The position numbers were made by a program, and so were the translations under genes. Shown one piece after another: positions 35,728 to 44,130 of a stretch of 57,698 nucleotides of DNA. This stretch comes from a bacterium (lineage in GTDB: Bacteria > Latescibacterota > Latescibacteria > Latescibacterales > Latescibacteraceae). The stretch covers positions 1 to 57,698 of the forward strand of contig JAJFUH010000063.1 of assembly GCA_021372535.1 (NCBI GenBank), given 5' to 3'. The notes beneath the pieces are model-generated. The model was not told the origin of the DNA. It did no database searches and saw only the letters and a program-made list of their open reading frames with translations. Each line of letters starts with the position of its first letter. The stretch's first letter is position 1.

Positions 35728-36058
35728 GATTTGAGCGTGATGGTGGAATGGAAAGACAGTCCGGACCGCTGGTTACACTGATTGAATGATGATCGTGATA
35801 AAAAACCCGTTATTCTGCATTTTATCATGATAATCGGGTTAATTACAGGTAACATAACAAGTTGAGTTCAGTGAAGAATGTAGTTTTCAATAGACCCTGA
35901 AATAAATTCAGGGTGACATGAGTACCGTCATGCTGAACTTGTTTCAGCATCTTTTGGAATCACTGCGGTTAACAATGGTGCCTGTTCGAATGCAATTTGG
36001 TAGTCAGTGGTTCAGATTTTTTACCGGAAAGCGAGCGCATATGGGATACGGGGGAACC
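35728..36058. repeat. Intergenic repeats between hydrolase genes
   Basis: 331 bases. The block AAAGACAGTCCGGACCGCTGGTTACACTGATTGAATGATGATC (about 35750-35795) and a later TCAGTGGTTCAG (about 36005) match a continuous copy upstream of the previous gene (about 33275-33362). A GTCATGCTGAACTTGTTTCAGCATC palindromic block lies at about 35926-35951. An apparent coding extension from 35918 runs through it and is rejected. Confidence 0.5.
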
Positions 36059-37201
36059 ATGAAACGGATAGTTTTATTTGCATTGTGTGCGGGGATGATC
36101 GTTTCCTCGCTGACAGCCTGCGCCCAGCAGGCGCAGAGCGGCTACCCGCGGCTTCTGACGCCGTTCTGGAAGACCGGAACCATGGACGGCGAGAGCGTGC
36201 TCTTCATCCAAAGCCGTAAGGGGGAGCCGCCGCGCGCGCAGCTGCTGTTCACCCCGGATTCGCTCGTCTCGGTCATGAGCGCGACCGGGCAGATAACCTA
36301 TGAAGAGGGCAGGGACTACGTGTTCACCCCGGGATCGAACGTCCTCACACTGCCTGAGGGCTCCCGTATCCCGTTTAAAACGCACGCCGCGATGTACCCG
36401 CCGAAAGGAACGCCGCAGTCGATCGACGGCTTCCGGGGCGGCGACAGCAGCCTCTTCTGGAGCGAAGGGCATATGTACCACGATCTCCAGGCTGTCGTCA
36501 CATACACCCACAAGGATTCGTGGCAGGGCTATACGCCGGAATTTGCCGGGGATATTCTGATTTCCACCATGACGAAGCTGAAAAAACGCGAGCCCCTCAA
36601 GCTCGTCCTGTTCGGGGACAGCATATCCGAGGGGTACAACGCGTCCGGTTTCACCAAAACGCCGCCGTTCATGCCGCCCTATGGGGAGCTGGTGAAGATG
36701 TACCTCGAAGCCGTCTACGGATCGAAAGTCACGTTCGTCAACCGCTCGCTCGCGGGAAAAACCTCGGGATGGGGAGTCGAAACCATCGGCAAGGTCGCCG
36801 GGGACAATCCCGACCTCGTCATACTTGCGTTCGGCATGAACGATGCATCGGCAGGGATGAAGCCCGCGAGCTTCTCCGCCAACGTTGTGCGGATGATTGC
36901 CGCGGTGCGCAGGGTCAATCCCGCCGCCGAGTTCATCCTTGTTGCGACCATGACCGGCAACCCCGAGTGGACAAAATCCTCGCCGAACCTCTATCCACGG
37001 TACCGGGACGCGCTCAGAACGCTCTGCGGGAGAGGCGTCGTTCTGGCGGACATGACCGCCGTGTGGACGGAGCTCCTCAAGCGCAAGACCTTTGCCGACA
37101 TTACGGGGAACGGGGTCAACCATCCCAACGATTTCGGGCACAGTCTTTATGCGGAGGTAATACTCGGCCTGCTTGTCGGGGAGGGAAACCAGGGTAAATG
37201 A
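36059..37201 (+). CDS. SGNH/GDSL-family esterase lipoprotein
   Basis: 380 residues from the ATG at 36059; GGGGGAA lies a few bases upstream. A lipobox 'SLTACAQQ' (Cys21) marks an exported lipoprotein. An N-terminal beta domain (about 30-175) precedes the SGNH hydrolase core: nucleophile Ser188 in 'LVLFGDSISEGYN', 'FVNRSLAGKTSGWGVE' (Gly block), 'LVILAFGMNDASAG' (Asn block) and Asp/His in 'GVNHPNDFGHSLY' near the end. All catalytic blocks are intact. Family members deacetylate or de-esterify carbohydrates, which fits the polysaccharide-degrading neighbours. Confidence 0.85.
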   Translation: MKRIVLFALCAGMIVSSLTACAQQAQSGYPRLLTPFWKTGTMDGESVLFIQSRKGEPPRAQLLFTPDSLVSVMSATGQITYEEGRDYVFTPGSNVLTLPEGSRIPFKTHAAMYPPKGTPQSIDGFRGGDSSLFWSEGHMYHDLQAVVTYTHKDSWQGYTPEFAGDILISTMTKLKKREPLKLVLFGDSISEGYNASGFTKTPPFMPPYGELVKMYLEAVYGSKVTFVNRSLAGKTSGWGVETIGKVAGDNPDLVILAFGMNDASAGMKPASFSANVVRMIAAVRRVNPAAEFILVATMTGNPEWTKSSPNLYPRYRDALRTLCGRGVVLADMTAVWTELLKRKTFADITGNGVNHPNDFGHSLYAEVILGLLVGEGNQGK

Positions 37202-37226
37202 TGCTCCGGCTTTAGCAGATACTTAC

Positions 37227-37808
37227 TCAGTAGCCCATGATGTTCAGAACGAGCCCTATGGACAGCGACCGGGTTTCGTATTCCCATCCGTGTTCCGTGG
37301 TGGACGGCCTGCCGTAGGAAAAGCTGAATTCGGCGCTGATGTGCCGCGAAAACTCGTAGCCCGCACCGGCGCAGATACCGAAACCCATCCACGTGTCAGT
37401 ATCCTCTTCGAACGGTGTCGCCCATGTCGAATAACCGATCCCGCCCATGATGTACGGCGATGGGGCGGTTTCCGCAAAATAGTACGATCCCCCGACAGCC
37501 CCGATGCCGTTGGTGATTGTAACGGTGTCCCCGAAAACGTTATCCAGGCTGAACCATGACACTTTGCTCATCCAGTACAGCATGAGATTGTTGTTCGGAG
37601 CATACCCGATCTTGAAATCGGAAGTGATTGGCAGCTTTTCATCGCTGGAAAGCTTTTCCCCCTCAAGCCACTGGGAATACGATACAAAACCGGAACCTGC
37701 GCCTGCGCCCATTACAAATCCCTTTCGCACACCATCCCAGCACAGAGCTTCCGTGGATAGAAACACCGTCAGAAACACCGTCAATAGAGCTGTCGTTCTG
37801 TTAATCAT
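37227..37808 (-). CDS. Outer-membrane beta-barrel-like protein
   Basis: 193 residues from the ATG at 37808, with AAGGAGC five bases upstream; a longer frame to 37892 lacks support. Signal peptide about 1-23 ('FLTVFLSTEALCWD'). The mature part is a series of amphipathic strands alternating with Gly-rich turns: 'GFVMGAGAGSGFVSYSQWL', 'NGIGAVGGSYYFAE', 'YIMGGIGYSTWATPF', 'MGFGICAGAGYEFSRHISAE', ending 'LSIGLVLNIMGY'. The terminal aromatic residue fits an outer-membrane insertion signal. About eight strands, OmpA/OmpW-like in size. Function unknown. Confidence 0.7.
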   Translation of the reverse strand: MINRTTALLTVFLTVFLSTEALCWDGVRKGFVMGAGAGSGFVSYSQWLEGEKLSSDEKLPITSDFKIGYAPNNNLMLYWMSKVSWFSLDNVFGDTVTITNGIGAVGGSYYFAETAPSPYIMGGIGYSTWATPFEEDTDTWMGFGICAGAGYEFSRHISAEFSFSYGRPSTTEHGWEYETRSLSIGLVLNIMGY

Positions 37809-37920
37809 GCAAGGCTCCTTGTGATATAAGAGGGAAAATGAGGACAGATCGTGACAAATATACATATACATGAAAATGACCATGAACTGCATGGTAAGTC
37901 AAGGTATTTTTAAGGGAAAG

Positions 37921-37996
37921 GCAGTCACGGGGGGCTACCCCGACAGATAACCCGGGCGGGCAAGCGCAATCTCGCCGTTTGCGCGGGAGTTACTGC
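37921..37996. other. GC-rich block with closing stem: possible structured RNA
   Basis: 76 bases in a 410-base intergenic region (37809-38218). GCAGTCAC (37921-37928) pairs with GTTACTGC (37989-37996) with one mismatch. Inside are GGGG...CCCC (around 37930-37941) and GCGCAA/TTGCGC (37964-37969 and 37979-37984). It does not match any riboswitch I can recall. The strand is undecided because it lies between divergent genes. Confidence 0.3.
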
Positions 37997-38103
37997 GGTC
38001 TAAGGAGAAAGAATCGGGGAAATGAGATGGAAAACAAGCAGAAATTCATGAGCGGATTGATCTTGCTGATTGAAGAGACGAATCAGGAAAAATAATTATT
38101 ATC

Positions 38104-38123
38104 TGTGTGATACGAATCACACA
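38104..38123. promoter_or_regulatory. CRP/FNR-type palindrome upstream of the PPC-repeat gene
   Basis: TGTGTGA-TACGAA-TCACACA contains the exact E. coli CRP half-site pair TGTGA-N6-TCACA (38106-38121). It lies about 98 bases before the ATG of the PPC-repeat protein. The window shows no crp gene, so the regulator is inferred. Confidence 0.4.
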
Positions 38124-38218
38124 CATTATTTTTCGGTGTGTAATATATTATCCGCCAATGAACCACTGAATCTCCACTGTTTTTATCTCATCATTACTTC
38201 AATAAAAAGGGGAAAAGT

Positions 38219-40780
38219 ATGCACGCACTGAAAATCGTGGGCATTGCGATTCTGGCACTTGCTGCGTTCTCATCGCCCGTGCTCGCTCAGTACGATTCAT
38301 CCTCGGCGATGACCCTGCCGCTCAACGGTTCATCCTCGGGGTCCATGAGCGCCGATTATACCAGCTACTGGTGGAAAGTAACAACCACCGCGGACGGATA
38401 CCTTACGGTAAGCACCCATTCAGATGAATCGCTCGAAATCGACACCTATCTCTATGATGTTGATGGCGCAACGCAGATAGCCGGTTACGATATAAGCTGG
38501 GGAGTCGACTCGTCTTCGCATTACAGTAACCTGCGACCCGGAACATACTATTTTCTTGCAGTGCGGTATGGCGGCACCGGGAACTATACCGTCACAAGCT
38601 CGTTCAAACCCACGAGATTCGATAATGACATCGCGGACAACGACTCCGCCGCGGTTGCTTTCGAACTGGACAAAAATGGCACCGATACCGGCCACCTCGG
38701 TTTCTATTCGGGGGGCTACATCGATGGAGCTGACTGGTGGAAAGTTACCACAACGTTCGACGGCAGACTGAATGTTTCCGCCGTATCCGATTCCACTCTC
38801 GAGCTGGATACATACCTTTATGAAAAGACCGAATCCGGCTTTCAGCAGATCGCCGGATACGATATAAGCTGGGGGATCGAATCGCCAACCCACTACAATA
38901 ACCTGCTGCCCGGTACATACTATGTGGGCGTATACCGGTACGGCGGGTACGGGAGTTATACCATCCGCTCTTCATTCACACCCACGAAATTCGATGATGA
39001 CGTCGCGGACAACGACTCCGCCGCAGTCGCGGTCAATCTTGGCAAGGATGGCACCGATACAGGTCATCTTGGTTTTTACGCCCGGGGGTATACCGATACC
39101 GAGGACTGGTGGAAGATAACCATTCCACTCGATGGCAGGCTCAATGTTTCCACCCTGTCCGATTCCACCCTCGAAATAGACACATATCTCTATGAAAACA
39201 TCGGTACGGAGTATCCGCAGATAACCGGGTACGATATAAGCTGGGGGATCGAATCGGCTTCCCATTACAACAACCTGCTGCCCGGAACATATTATATGCG
39301 GGTAATCCGTTACGGCGGCTACGGGAGCTATACCGTCCGCTCTTCGTTCACTCCCGCTAACCTCGATAACGATGTCGCGGATAACGATTCCGCCTCTGTC
39401 GCTTTCGCGCTGAACAGGAACGGCACCGATACCGGTCATCTCGGTTTCTACGCCCGTGGATATACCGATACCGAGGACTGGTGGAAAATCACCATTCCCG
39501 GCGACGGCAAGCTCTCTTTCACCACCCGTTCAGATTCGACTCTCGAGATCGATACTTATCTCTATGAACAAAACGGCTCGGATTACCCGCAGATTGCCGG
39601 GTACGATATAAGCTGGGGAATCGAATCGGTGTCGCATCACAATAACCTCCTGCCCGGCACGTACTATGCGAGAGTGATCCGTTACGGCGGCTACGGCTCG
39701 TACAGCATCGCGTCGACCTTTGTCCCGGCGACGTATCCCAATGACACCGAGCCGAACGACTCCCTCGCGGTTGCAATGGCAATACCCGTCAATACGGTAA
39801 AAACGGGGCATCTCGGATACTACGGGAAAGGATATGCCGACCCGCGGGATTTCCTCGCCTTCACCGTGCCGTCGGGATGGGACTCCCTGTTCGTCCGTGT
39901 CTCCACCGAAAATACAATCGAGGTGGATGTGAACCTTCATAATAACATTGGGGAGCAGATTGCCCACGAAGGCAGCTGGGGAACTGAATCGGTGTTCTAC
40001 TACGGAGCTCCGGCCGCAGGGCAGTACTTTCTCAATGTTTACGATTACAGCGGTTACGGCTCGTATGCGGTTATCGTGACAAACCACTGGCAGAACGGCA
40101 TACAGGTGAATCTACCCACGGAAATTCTCCCGCCGACCAATATTGCGGTCACCGATGTTACGGGCGATAACGGGCATGCGCTTAAAATCTCCTGGGCGCT
40201 CTCGGCTTCTGAGAACAGCGGCATAGTCAACCGGTACCGTATCTTCCGCTCGCGGTCGTCGGCGTTTACCGATCCGGTGCCGCTCACACAGTTTGCGTCG
40301 CTCGATTCGCTCCTCTTCTATGAGACACGCGTGACGGTTCTCGTGGATTCGGTTGCCGCCGGGGTTTCGCAGTTCATCGACACGAGCGTACCGCTCGACG
40401 GGGCTTCATACTATTACTGGATTCAGGCGACGGGCACATCCGGGATGAGCAAGCCCGCCCCGTCCGGCGCCTGGCTCGTAACCGGGGTCGCGGAGGCGCC
40501 TGTTGCATTCCGTGTCGATCCGCCCTATCCGAATCCCTTCAATCCGGCGACGACCATCCGGTATGCGCTCCCGTCCGAGGCGTTCGTCCGCATAGTCGTG
40601 TATGATATCATCGGGAGAAAAGTAGCCGTTCTCACGGAGACCCGTATGGGCGCCGGTGTTCATGAGGCTGTCTGGGACGGCAGGAGCGAAAACGGGGAAA
40701 CCCTCGGCAGCGGCGTCTATCTCTACCGTCTCGATGCAGGTTCGTTCCATGGTCAGGGGAAGATGATGCTCCTGAGGTAA
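38219..40780 (+). CDS. Secreted PPC-repeat protein with C-terminal sorting domain
   Basis: 853 residues with a signal peptide (about 1-23); AAAGGGG precedes the ATG. Five tandem beta domains of the bacterial pre-peptidase C-terminal (PPC) type follow. The DNA period is exactly 372 bases (124 residues): matching points are at 38621, 38993, 39365 and 39737. Units carry 'WWKVTTTFDGRLNVS', 'LELDTYLYE', 'IAGYDISWGIES' and 'LLPGTYYVGVYRYGGYGSY'. The last unit is diverged. Next come an Fn3-like domain (about 625-755) and the sorting domain: 'PYPNPFNPATTIRYALP', 'VYDIIGRKVAVL', 'GSGVYLYRLDAG', 'KMMLLR'. It is likely surface-attached or released through a type IX-like pathway. No protease domain is seen, so an adhesive or structural role is likely. 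Confidence 0.8.
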   Translation: MHALKIVGIAILALAAFSSPVLAQYDSSSAMTLPLNGSSSGSMSADYTSYWWKVTTTADGYLTVSTHSDESLEIDTYLYDVDGATQIAGYDISWGVDSSSHYSNLRPGTYYFLAVRYGGTGNYTVTSSFKPTRFDNDIADNDSAAVAFELDKNGTDTGHLGFYSGGYIDGADWWKVTTTFDGRLNVSAVSDSTLELDTYLYEKTESGFQQIAGYDISWGIESPTHYNNLLPGTYYVGVYRYGGYGSYTIRSSFTPTKFDDDVADNDSAAVAVNLGKDGTDTGHLGFYARGYTDTEDWWKITIPLDGRLNVSTLSDSTLEIDTYLYENIGTEYPQITGYDISWGIESASHYNNLLPGTYYMRVIRYGGYGSYTVRSSFTPANLDNDVADNDSASVAFALNRNGTDTGHLGFYARGYTDTEDWWKITIPGDGKLSFTTRSDSTLEIDTYLYEQNGSDYPQIAGYDISWGIESVSHHNNLLPGTYYARVIRYGGYGSYSIASTFVPATYPNDTEPNDSLAVAMAIPVNTVKTGHLGYYGKGYADPRDFLAFTVPSGWDSLFVRVSTENTIEVDVNLHNNIGEQIAHEGSWGTESVFYYGAPAAGQYFLNVYDYSGYGSYAVIVTNHWQNGIQVNLPTEILPPTNIAVTDVTGDNGHALKISWALSASENSGIVNRYRIFRSRSSAFTDPVPLTQFASLDSLLFYETRVTVLVDSVAAGVSQFIDTSVPLDGASYYYWIQATGTSGMSKPAPSGAWLVTGVAEAPVAFRVDPPYPNPFNPATTIRYALPSEAFVRIVVYDIIGRKVAVLTETRMGAGVHEAVWDGRSENGETLGSGVYLYRLDAGSFHGQGKMMLLR

Positions 40781-40806
40781 GGGAAAGCAGTTTTTGAAGC
40801 TGGTTC

Positions 40807-40845
40807 AAAAAAAACGGCGGGGGAATGGTAGTGCTCCCGCCGTTT
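40807..40845. terminator. Bidirectional intrinsic terminator between convergent genes
   Basis: AAACGGCGGG (40812-40821) pairs with CCCGCCGTTT (40836-40845). An eight-base A run at 40807-40814 gives a strong T tract for the minus-strand peptidase gene. The plus-strand gene gets the hairpin with only TTT. Confidence 0.8.
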
Positions 40846-40867
40846 GACTATGATATCCGGATATCGT

Positions 40868-42010
40868 TCATTTTGTAAACGTCATATCGGGTTTTACGGC
40901 TTCAGCGAATGCGACGAGAAGCCGGATGGTGTTCTCCACATCCTTCATGCTCAGCGTTTCCACGGGAGTATGCATATACCTGAGAGGTATGGATACAACA
41001 CAGGCGGCGACACCCGCCCGTGAAATCTGGATGGCATCGGCATCGGTGCCGGTCGATGATGGATTGACCTCGATCTGGTACGGGATGTTGTTTTTCTGCG
41101 CGGTTTCCACGAGCAGATTGAAAACATGGGGGTTGCTGCGCGAACCGCGGGCGATGACCGGACCGCCCCCGAGTTTGATGTCGCCGACCCGTTTTTTCTC
41201 CACTCCCGGCTGATCGGAAGCGTGCGTAACATCGATTGCGATTCCGACAAGTGGTTCGATGCTGAACGCGCTCGTGTACGCGCCCCTCGCGCCGGTTTCC
41301 TCCTGTACGGTCGAAACGCAGTATACGCCGGCCTTGAGTGTCTTCGAACCGGCAAGGGCTCTCAGCGCTTCTGCTACGATAAAAGAGCCAATGCGGTCAT
41401 CGAAGCCGCGTGCGACATAAAGGTCGTTCCTGAGCGGTATAAAATCGTACGTGTAGGTTACCGGGTCGCCCAGAGCAACGAGAGATTCGGCTTCCTTTTT
41501 GTCTGCCGCGCCTGTATCGATGACGAGGTCTTCAATTTTCGCTCCCGTGCCACGGTCTTCGCTCTTCATGAGGTGTATGGGAGGCTTGCCGATAACGCCC
41601 GGAATCGGTCCGTGGGAGGTATGAACAGTCACCCGTCTCCCCGGAATTATCGGTTCGTCGAAACCGCCGAGTGCGCCGAAGGAGAGAAACCCGTTGTCGT
41701 CGATATATGTGATGATAAAGCCTATCTCGTCACAATGACCGGTAAACATGATACGGGGGGTTCCCTTGGCGTTGACAACACCGATTGCATTTCCCTGTGT
41801 ATCGCCCGTGACTTTTTCGGCGAACGGGCCGGTATAATCACGCCAGAGTTTCTGGACGGGCTGTTCATACCCCGATGGGCTCGGATTAGCAAGCATGGAT
41901 TGCAAAAAATCGAGCGATTCTTTCCTCATGGTGTTCTCGGCCAGAAGAGGGAGCGCGGCAAGAATGGATGCGGTTGAGATGAGAACGGCAATCAGCGGAA
42001 TACGCTTCAT
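40868..42010 (-). CDS. M42-family aminopeptidase with signal peptide
   Basis: 380 residues; GGAGG stands eight bases before the ATG. The M42 dinuclear-metal site is complete: H92 in 'FTGHCDEIGF', bridging D204 in 'RGFDDRIGSF', catalytic E237 and E238 in 'VQEETGARGAY', D260 in 'IAIDVTHA' and the last His in 'LRYMHTPVETLS'. These are large, self-assembling aminopeptidases or glutamyl-aminopeptidases, normally cytoplasmic. Here a clear N-terminal hydrophobic segment ('IPLIAVLISTASILAALPLLA', 21 residues split here as IPLIAVLISTA and SILAALPLLA) suggests export, which is unusual. A strong terminator follows the gene. Confidence 0.85.
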   Translation of the reverse strand: MKRIPLIAVLISTASILAALPLLAENTMRKESLDFLQSMLANPSPSGYEQPVQKLWRDYTGPFAEKVTGDTQGNAIGVVNAKGTPRIMFTGHCDEIGFIITYIDDNGFLSFGALGGFDEPIIPGRRVTVHTSHGPIPGVIGKPPIHLMKSEDRGTGAKIEDLVIDTGAADKKEAESLVALGDPVTYTYDFIPLRNDLYVARGFDDRIGSFIVAEALRALAGSKTLKAGVYCVSTVQEETGARGAYTSAFSIEPLVGIAIDVTHASDQPGVEKKRVGDIKLGGGPVIARGSRSNPHVFNLLVETAQKNNIPYQIEVNPSSTGTDADAIQISRAGVAACVVSIPLRYMHTPVETLSMKDVENTIRLLVAFAEAVKPDMTFTK

Positions 42011-42276
42011 GGACTTAACCTCCGTTACCGGGATGAATTATGTAACAATATGATAACAAAAATGTTGTGTATATTCAGTATACGGTTGCTCCCGAAGATT
42101 CACAAGCAGGGATTACCTGAATAAATGATAATGTACGGAAAGAATTTTCGTTTTCAATAAAAAAAGTTTTCTCTCCCCGTGATTTTTTATAAATTAAAAT
42201 ACATGAATATCTCGTGAAGAAAACGGGAGATAAGCCACGGCAAGGATGAGGGGAAAACATAAGGGTATAAAACCAT

Positions 42277-44130
42277 ATGATCCGTAATATCATAAAACGC
42301 TTCGAGCAGGGGTCGGATTATATTCCGTATGGCATCACCTTTGTCATAATAGTGGGAATTTTCGATTTACTGACAGGGACAGAGATTTCATTTTCCATAT
42401 TCTACCTGCTTCCCATATCGCTGGTGAGCTGGTTCGGGGGAATAATTCCCGGTGTTGTGTTTTCCGTGCTCTGTACGGTTTTCTGGTTCATGAACGAAAA
42501 GATCGGCGGGCATTTCTATTCTCATGAAATCATGGCCTACTGGAACGCATTGATGAGGGGTATGATATTTCTCATGACTGCGGTCATTCTGTCGCAGTTG
42601 AAAAACGCCCTCGGAAGGGAAAAGAAAGCCCGTGAAGCCGCCAACCGCGCCTCCTCGATGAAATCGGATTTTCTCGCCACCATGAGCCACGAAATCCGCA
42701 CGCCGATGAACTCGGTCATAGCGATGACCGATCTTCTGTCGGAGACGCCGCTCAACGAGGAACAGAAGGAGTTTCTCCAGATTCTCAGGCGCGAGGGGAA
42801 TCACCTTCTGAAAATTATCAACGATATACTCGATCTTTCGAAAGTCGAAGCCGGTAAATTCGATATCGAAAACGTTCCCTTCGATCTCCGGAGGCTCATC
42901 GAGGAAGTCGTCTCGGTTATGTTGGTGCGTATCCATGAAAAGGGCCTTCGTCTTGAACATACCATCGGAACGGATGTTCCGGCGCATGTCATCGGCGATC
43001 CCTCATGCCTCCGCCGTATTCTGATCAATCTTATCGGTAATGCGGTCAAATTCACCGCGCACGGAGAGATTAATCTCAGGATCGAAAAGAATCCCGATAA
43101 TCCCGCTCCGGGCAGTCTTCTGTTTTCCGTTTCGGATACCGGCATCGGCATACCCGCGGAGAAGCTCGATATAATTTTTGACCGTTTTACCCAGGCGGAT
43201 ATGTCCATTACCCGCACATACGGCGGTACCGGCCTCGGTCTCAGCATATCGAGGAGGATGGCCGAAGCGATGGGAGGCAGTTTATGGGCGGAGAGCACGG
43301 TCGGGCAGGGGAGCACGTTCCATGCGAGCCTGCCGTTCGGTGTTCCCGATAAGGCTGCTGAACCCTCCGGTTATGCTGCCGGAGAGATGAGGGAAAAGAA
43401 GAAAACCTTCGAGCCCGATACACGCCCGCTCCGTATTCTGCTGGTGGACGATTACGAAATCAACCGGCGGATTATAAAAGCTTTTCTCGGCAAAACTCCG
43501 TACCATATCGACGAGGTCATAAACGGTGAGGAAGGGGTGAATAAGGTCAAATCCGGCAGGTACGATTGTGTGCTCATGGACATGCAGATGCCGGTGATGG
43601 ACGGGTATGCGGCGACGCGGGCCATTCGCGCCTGGGAACATGAGATGAGCCGCCCGGAGACACCCATTCTGGCGCTGACCGCTCATGCATACCGCGAGGA
43701 TGTGCAGAAAAGCATCGATGCGGGCTGTACGGCGCACCTGTCAAAACCGATCCATAAGAATGAATTGCTTGAAAGCATATACGCCGTAACGGCGGATGTG
43801 TCCCCGCAGAGTGAATCGGAACACCCCGGGTCCGGGGGATACCGCGTTACGGTTCCCGCCGAACTGCGTGAGATTGTCCCCCGCTTCATCGAGGAGATGA
43901 AGGATTTCACAGGGATTATTGGCAGCGCGCTGGGGCAGGGTGATACCGAGACCATTCGTCAGACCGGCCATAAAATAAAGGGAACGGGCGGCAGTTACGG
44001 ATTTCAGGTTTTATCCGACTCGGGGGCCTCGATTGAAAATGCCGCGCGAAACGGCGATATGGACGAAGTCCGGTCTCAACTTTTGAAATTAACCGATTAT
44101 CTTGACCATATGGAGGTGTTCTATGAATAG
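42277..44130 (+). CDS. Membrane hybrid histidine kinase with receiver and HPt domains
   Basis: 617 residues. Three to four membrane segments (about 17-105) form an input module. HisKA follows with 'FLATMSHEIRTPMNSVIAMT' (H-box) and the ATPase domain with 'LINLIGNAVKFT', 'SVSDTGIGIP' and 'GGTGLGLSISRRMAEA'. A receiver (about 385-505: 'RILLVDDYEINRRI', acceptor Asp in 'VLMDMQMPVMDGYAA', Lys in 'LSKPIHK') and a C-terminal HPt ('TGHKIKGTGGSYGF') complete a BarA-like phosphorelay. Its stop overlaps the next gene by eight bases, so the REC-MBL regulator is its likely target. The SD before the ATG is weak. Confidence 0.9.
   Translation: MIRNIIKRFEQGSDYIPYGITFVIIVGIFDLLTGTEISFSIFYLLPISLVSWFGGIIPGVVFSVLCTVFWFMNEKIGGHFYSHEIMAYWNALMRGMIFLMTAVILSQLKNALGREKKAREAANRASSMKSDFLATMSHEIRTPMNSVIAMTDLLSETPLNEEQKEFLQILRREGNHLLKIINDILDLSKVEAGKFDIENVPFDLRRLIEEVVSVMLVRIHEKGLRLEHTIGTDVPAHVIGDPSCLRRILINLIGNAVKFTAHGEINLRIEKNPDNPAPGSLLFSVSDTGIGIPAEKLDIIFDRFTQADMSITRTYGGTGLGLSISRRMAEAMGGSLWAESTVGQGSTFHASLPFGVPDKAAEPSGYAAGEMREKKKTFEPDTRPLRILLVDDYEINRRIIKAFLGKTPYHIDEVINGEEGVNKVKSGRYDCVLMDMQMPVMDGYAATRAIRAWEHEMSRPETPILALTAHAYREDVQKSIDAGCTAHLSKPIHKNELLESIYAVTADVSPQSESEHPGSGGYRVTVPAELREIVPRFIEEMKDFTGIIGSALGQGDTETIRQTGHKIKGTGGSYGFQVLSDSGASIENAARNGDMDEVRSQLLKLTDYLDHMEVFYE

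Noticed and set aside
35918-36058. N-terminal extension of the SGNH esterase
   Set aside because: The extension is encoded by an interspersed palindromic repeat; the SD, signal peptide and lipobox all point to the ATG at 36059.
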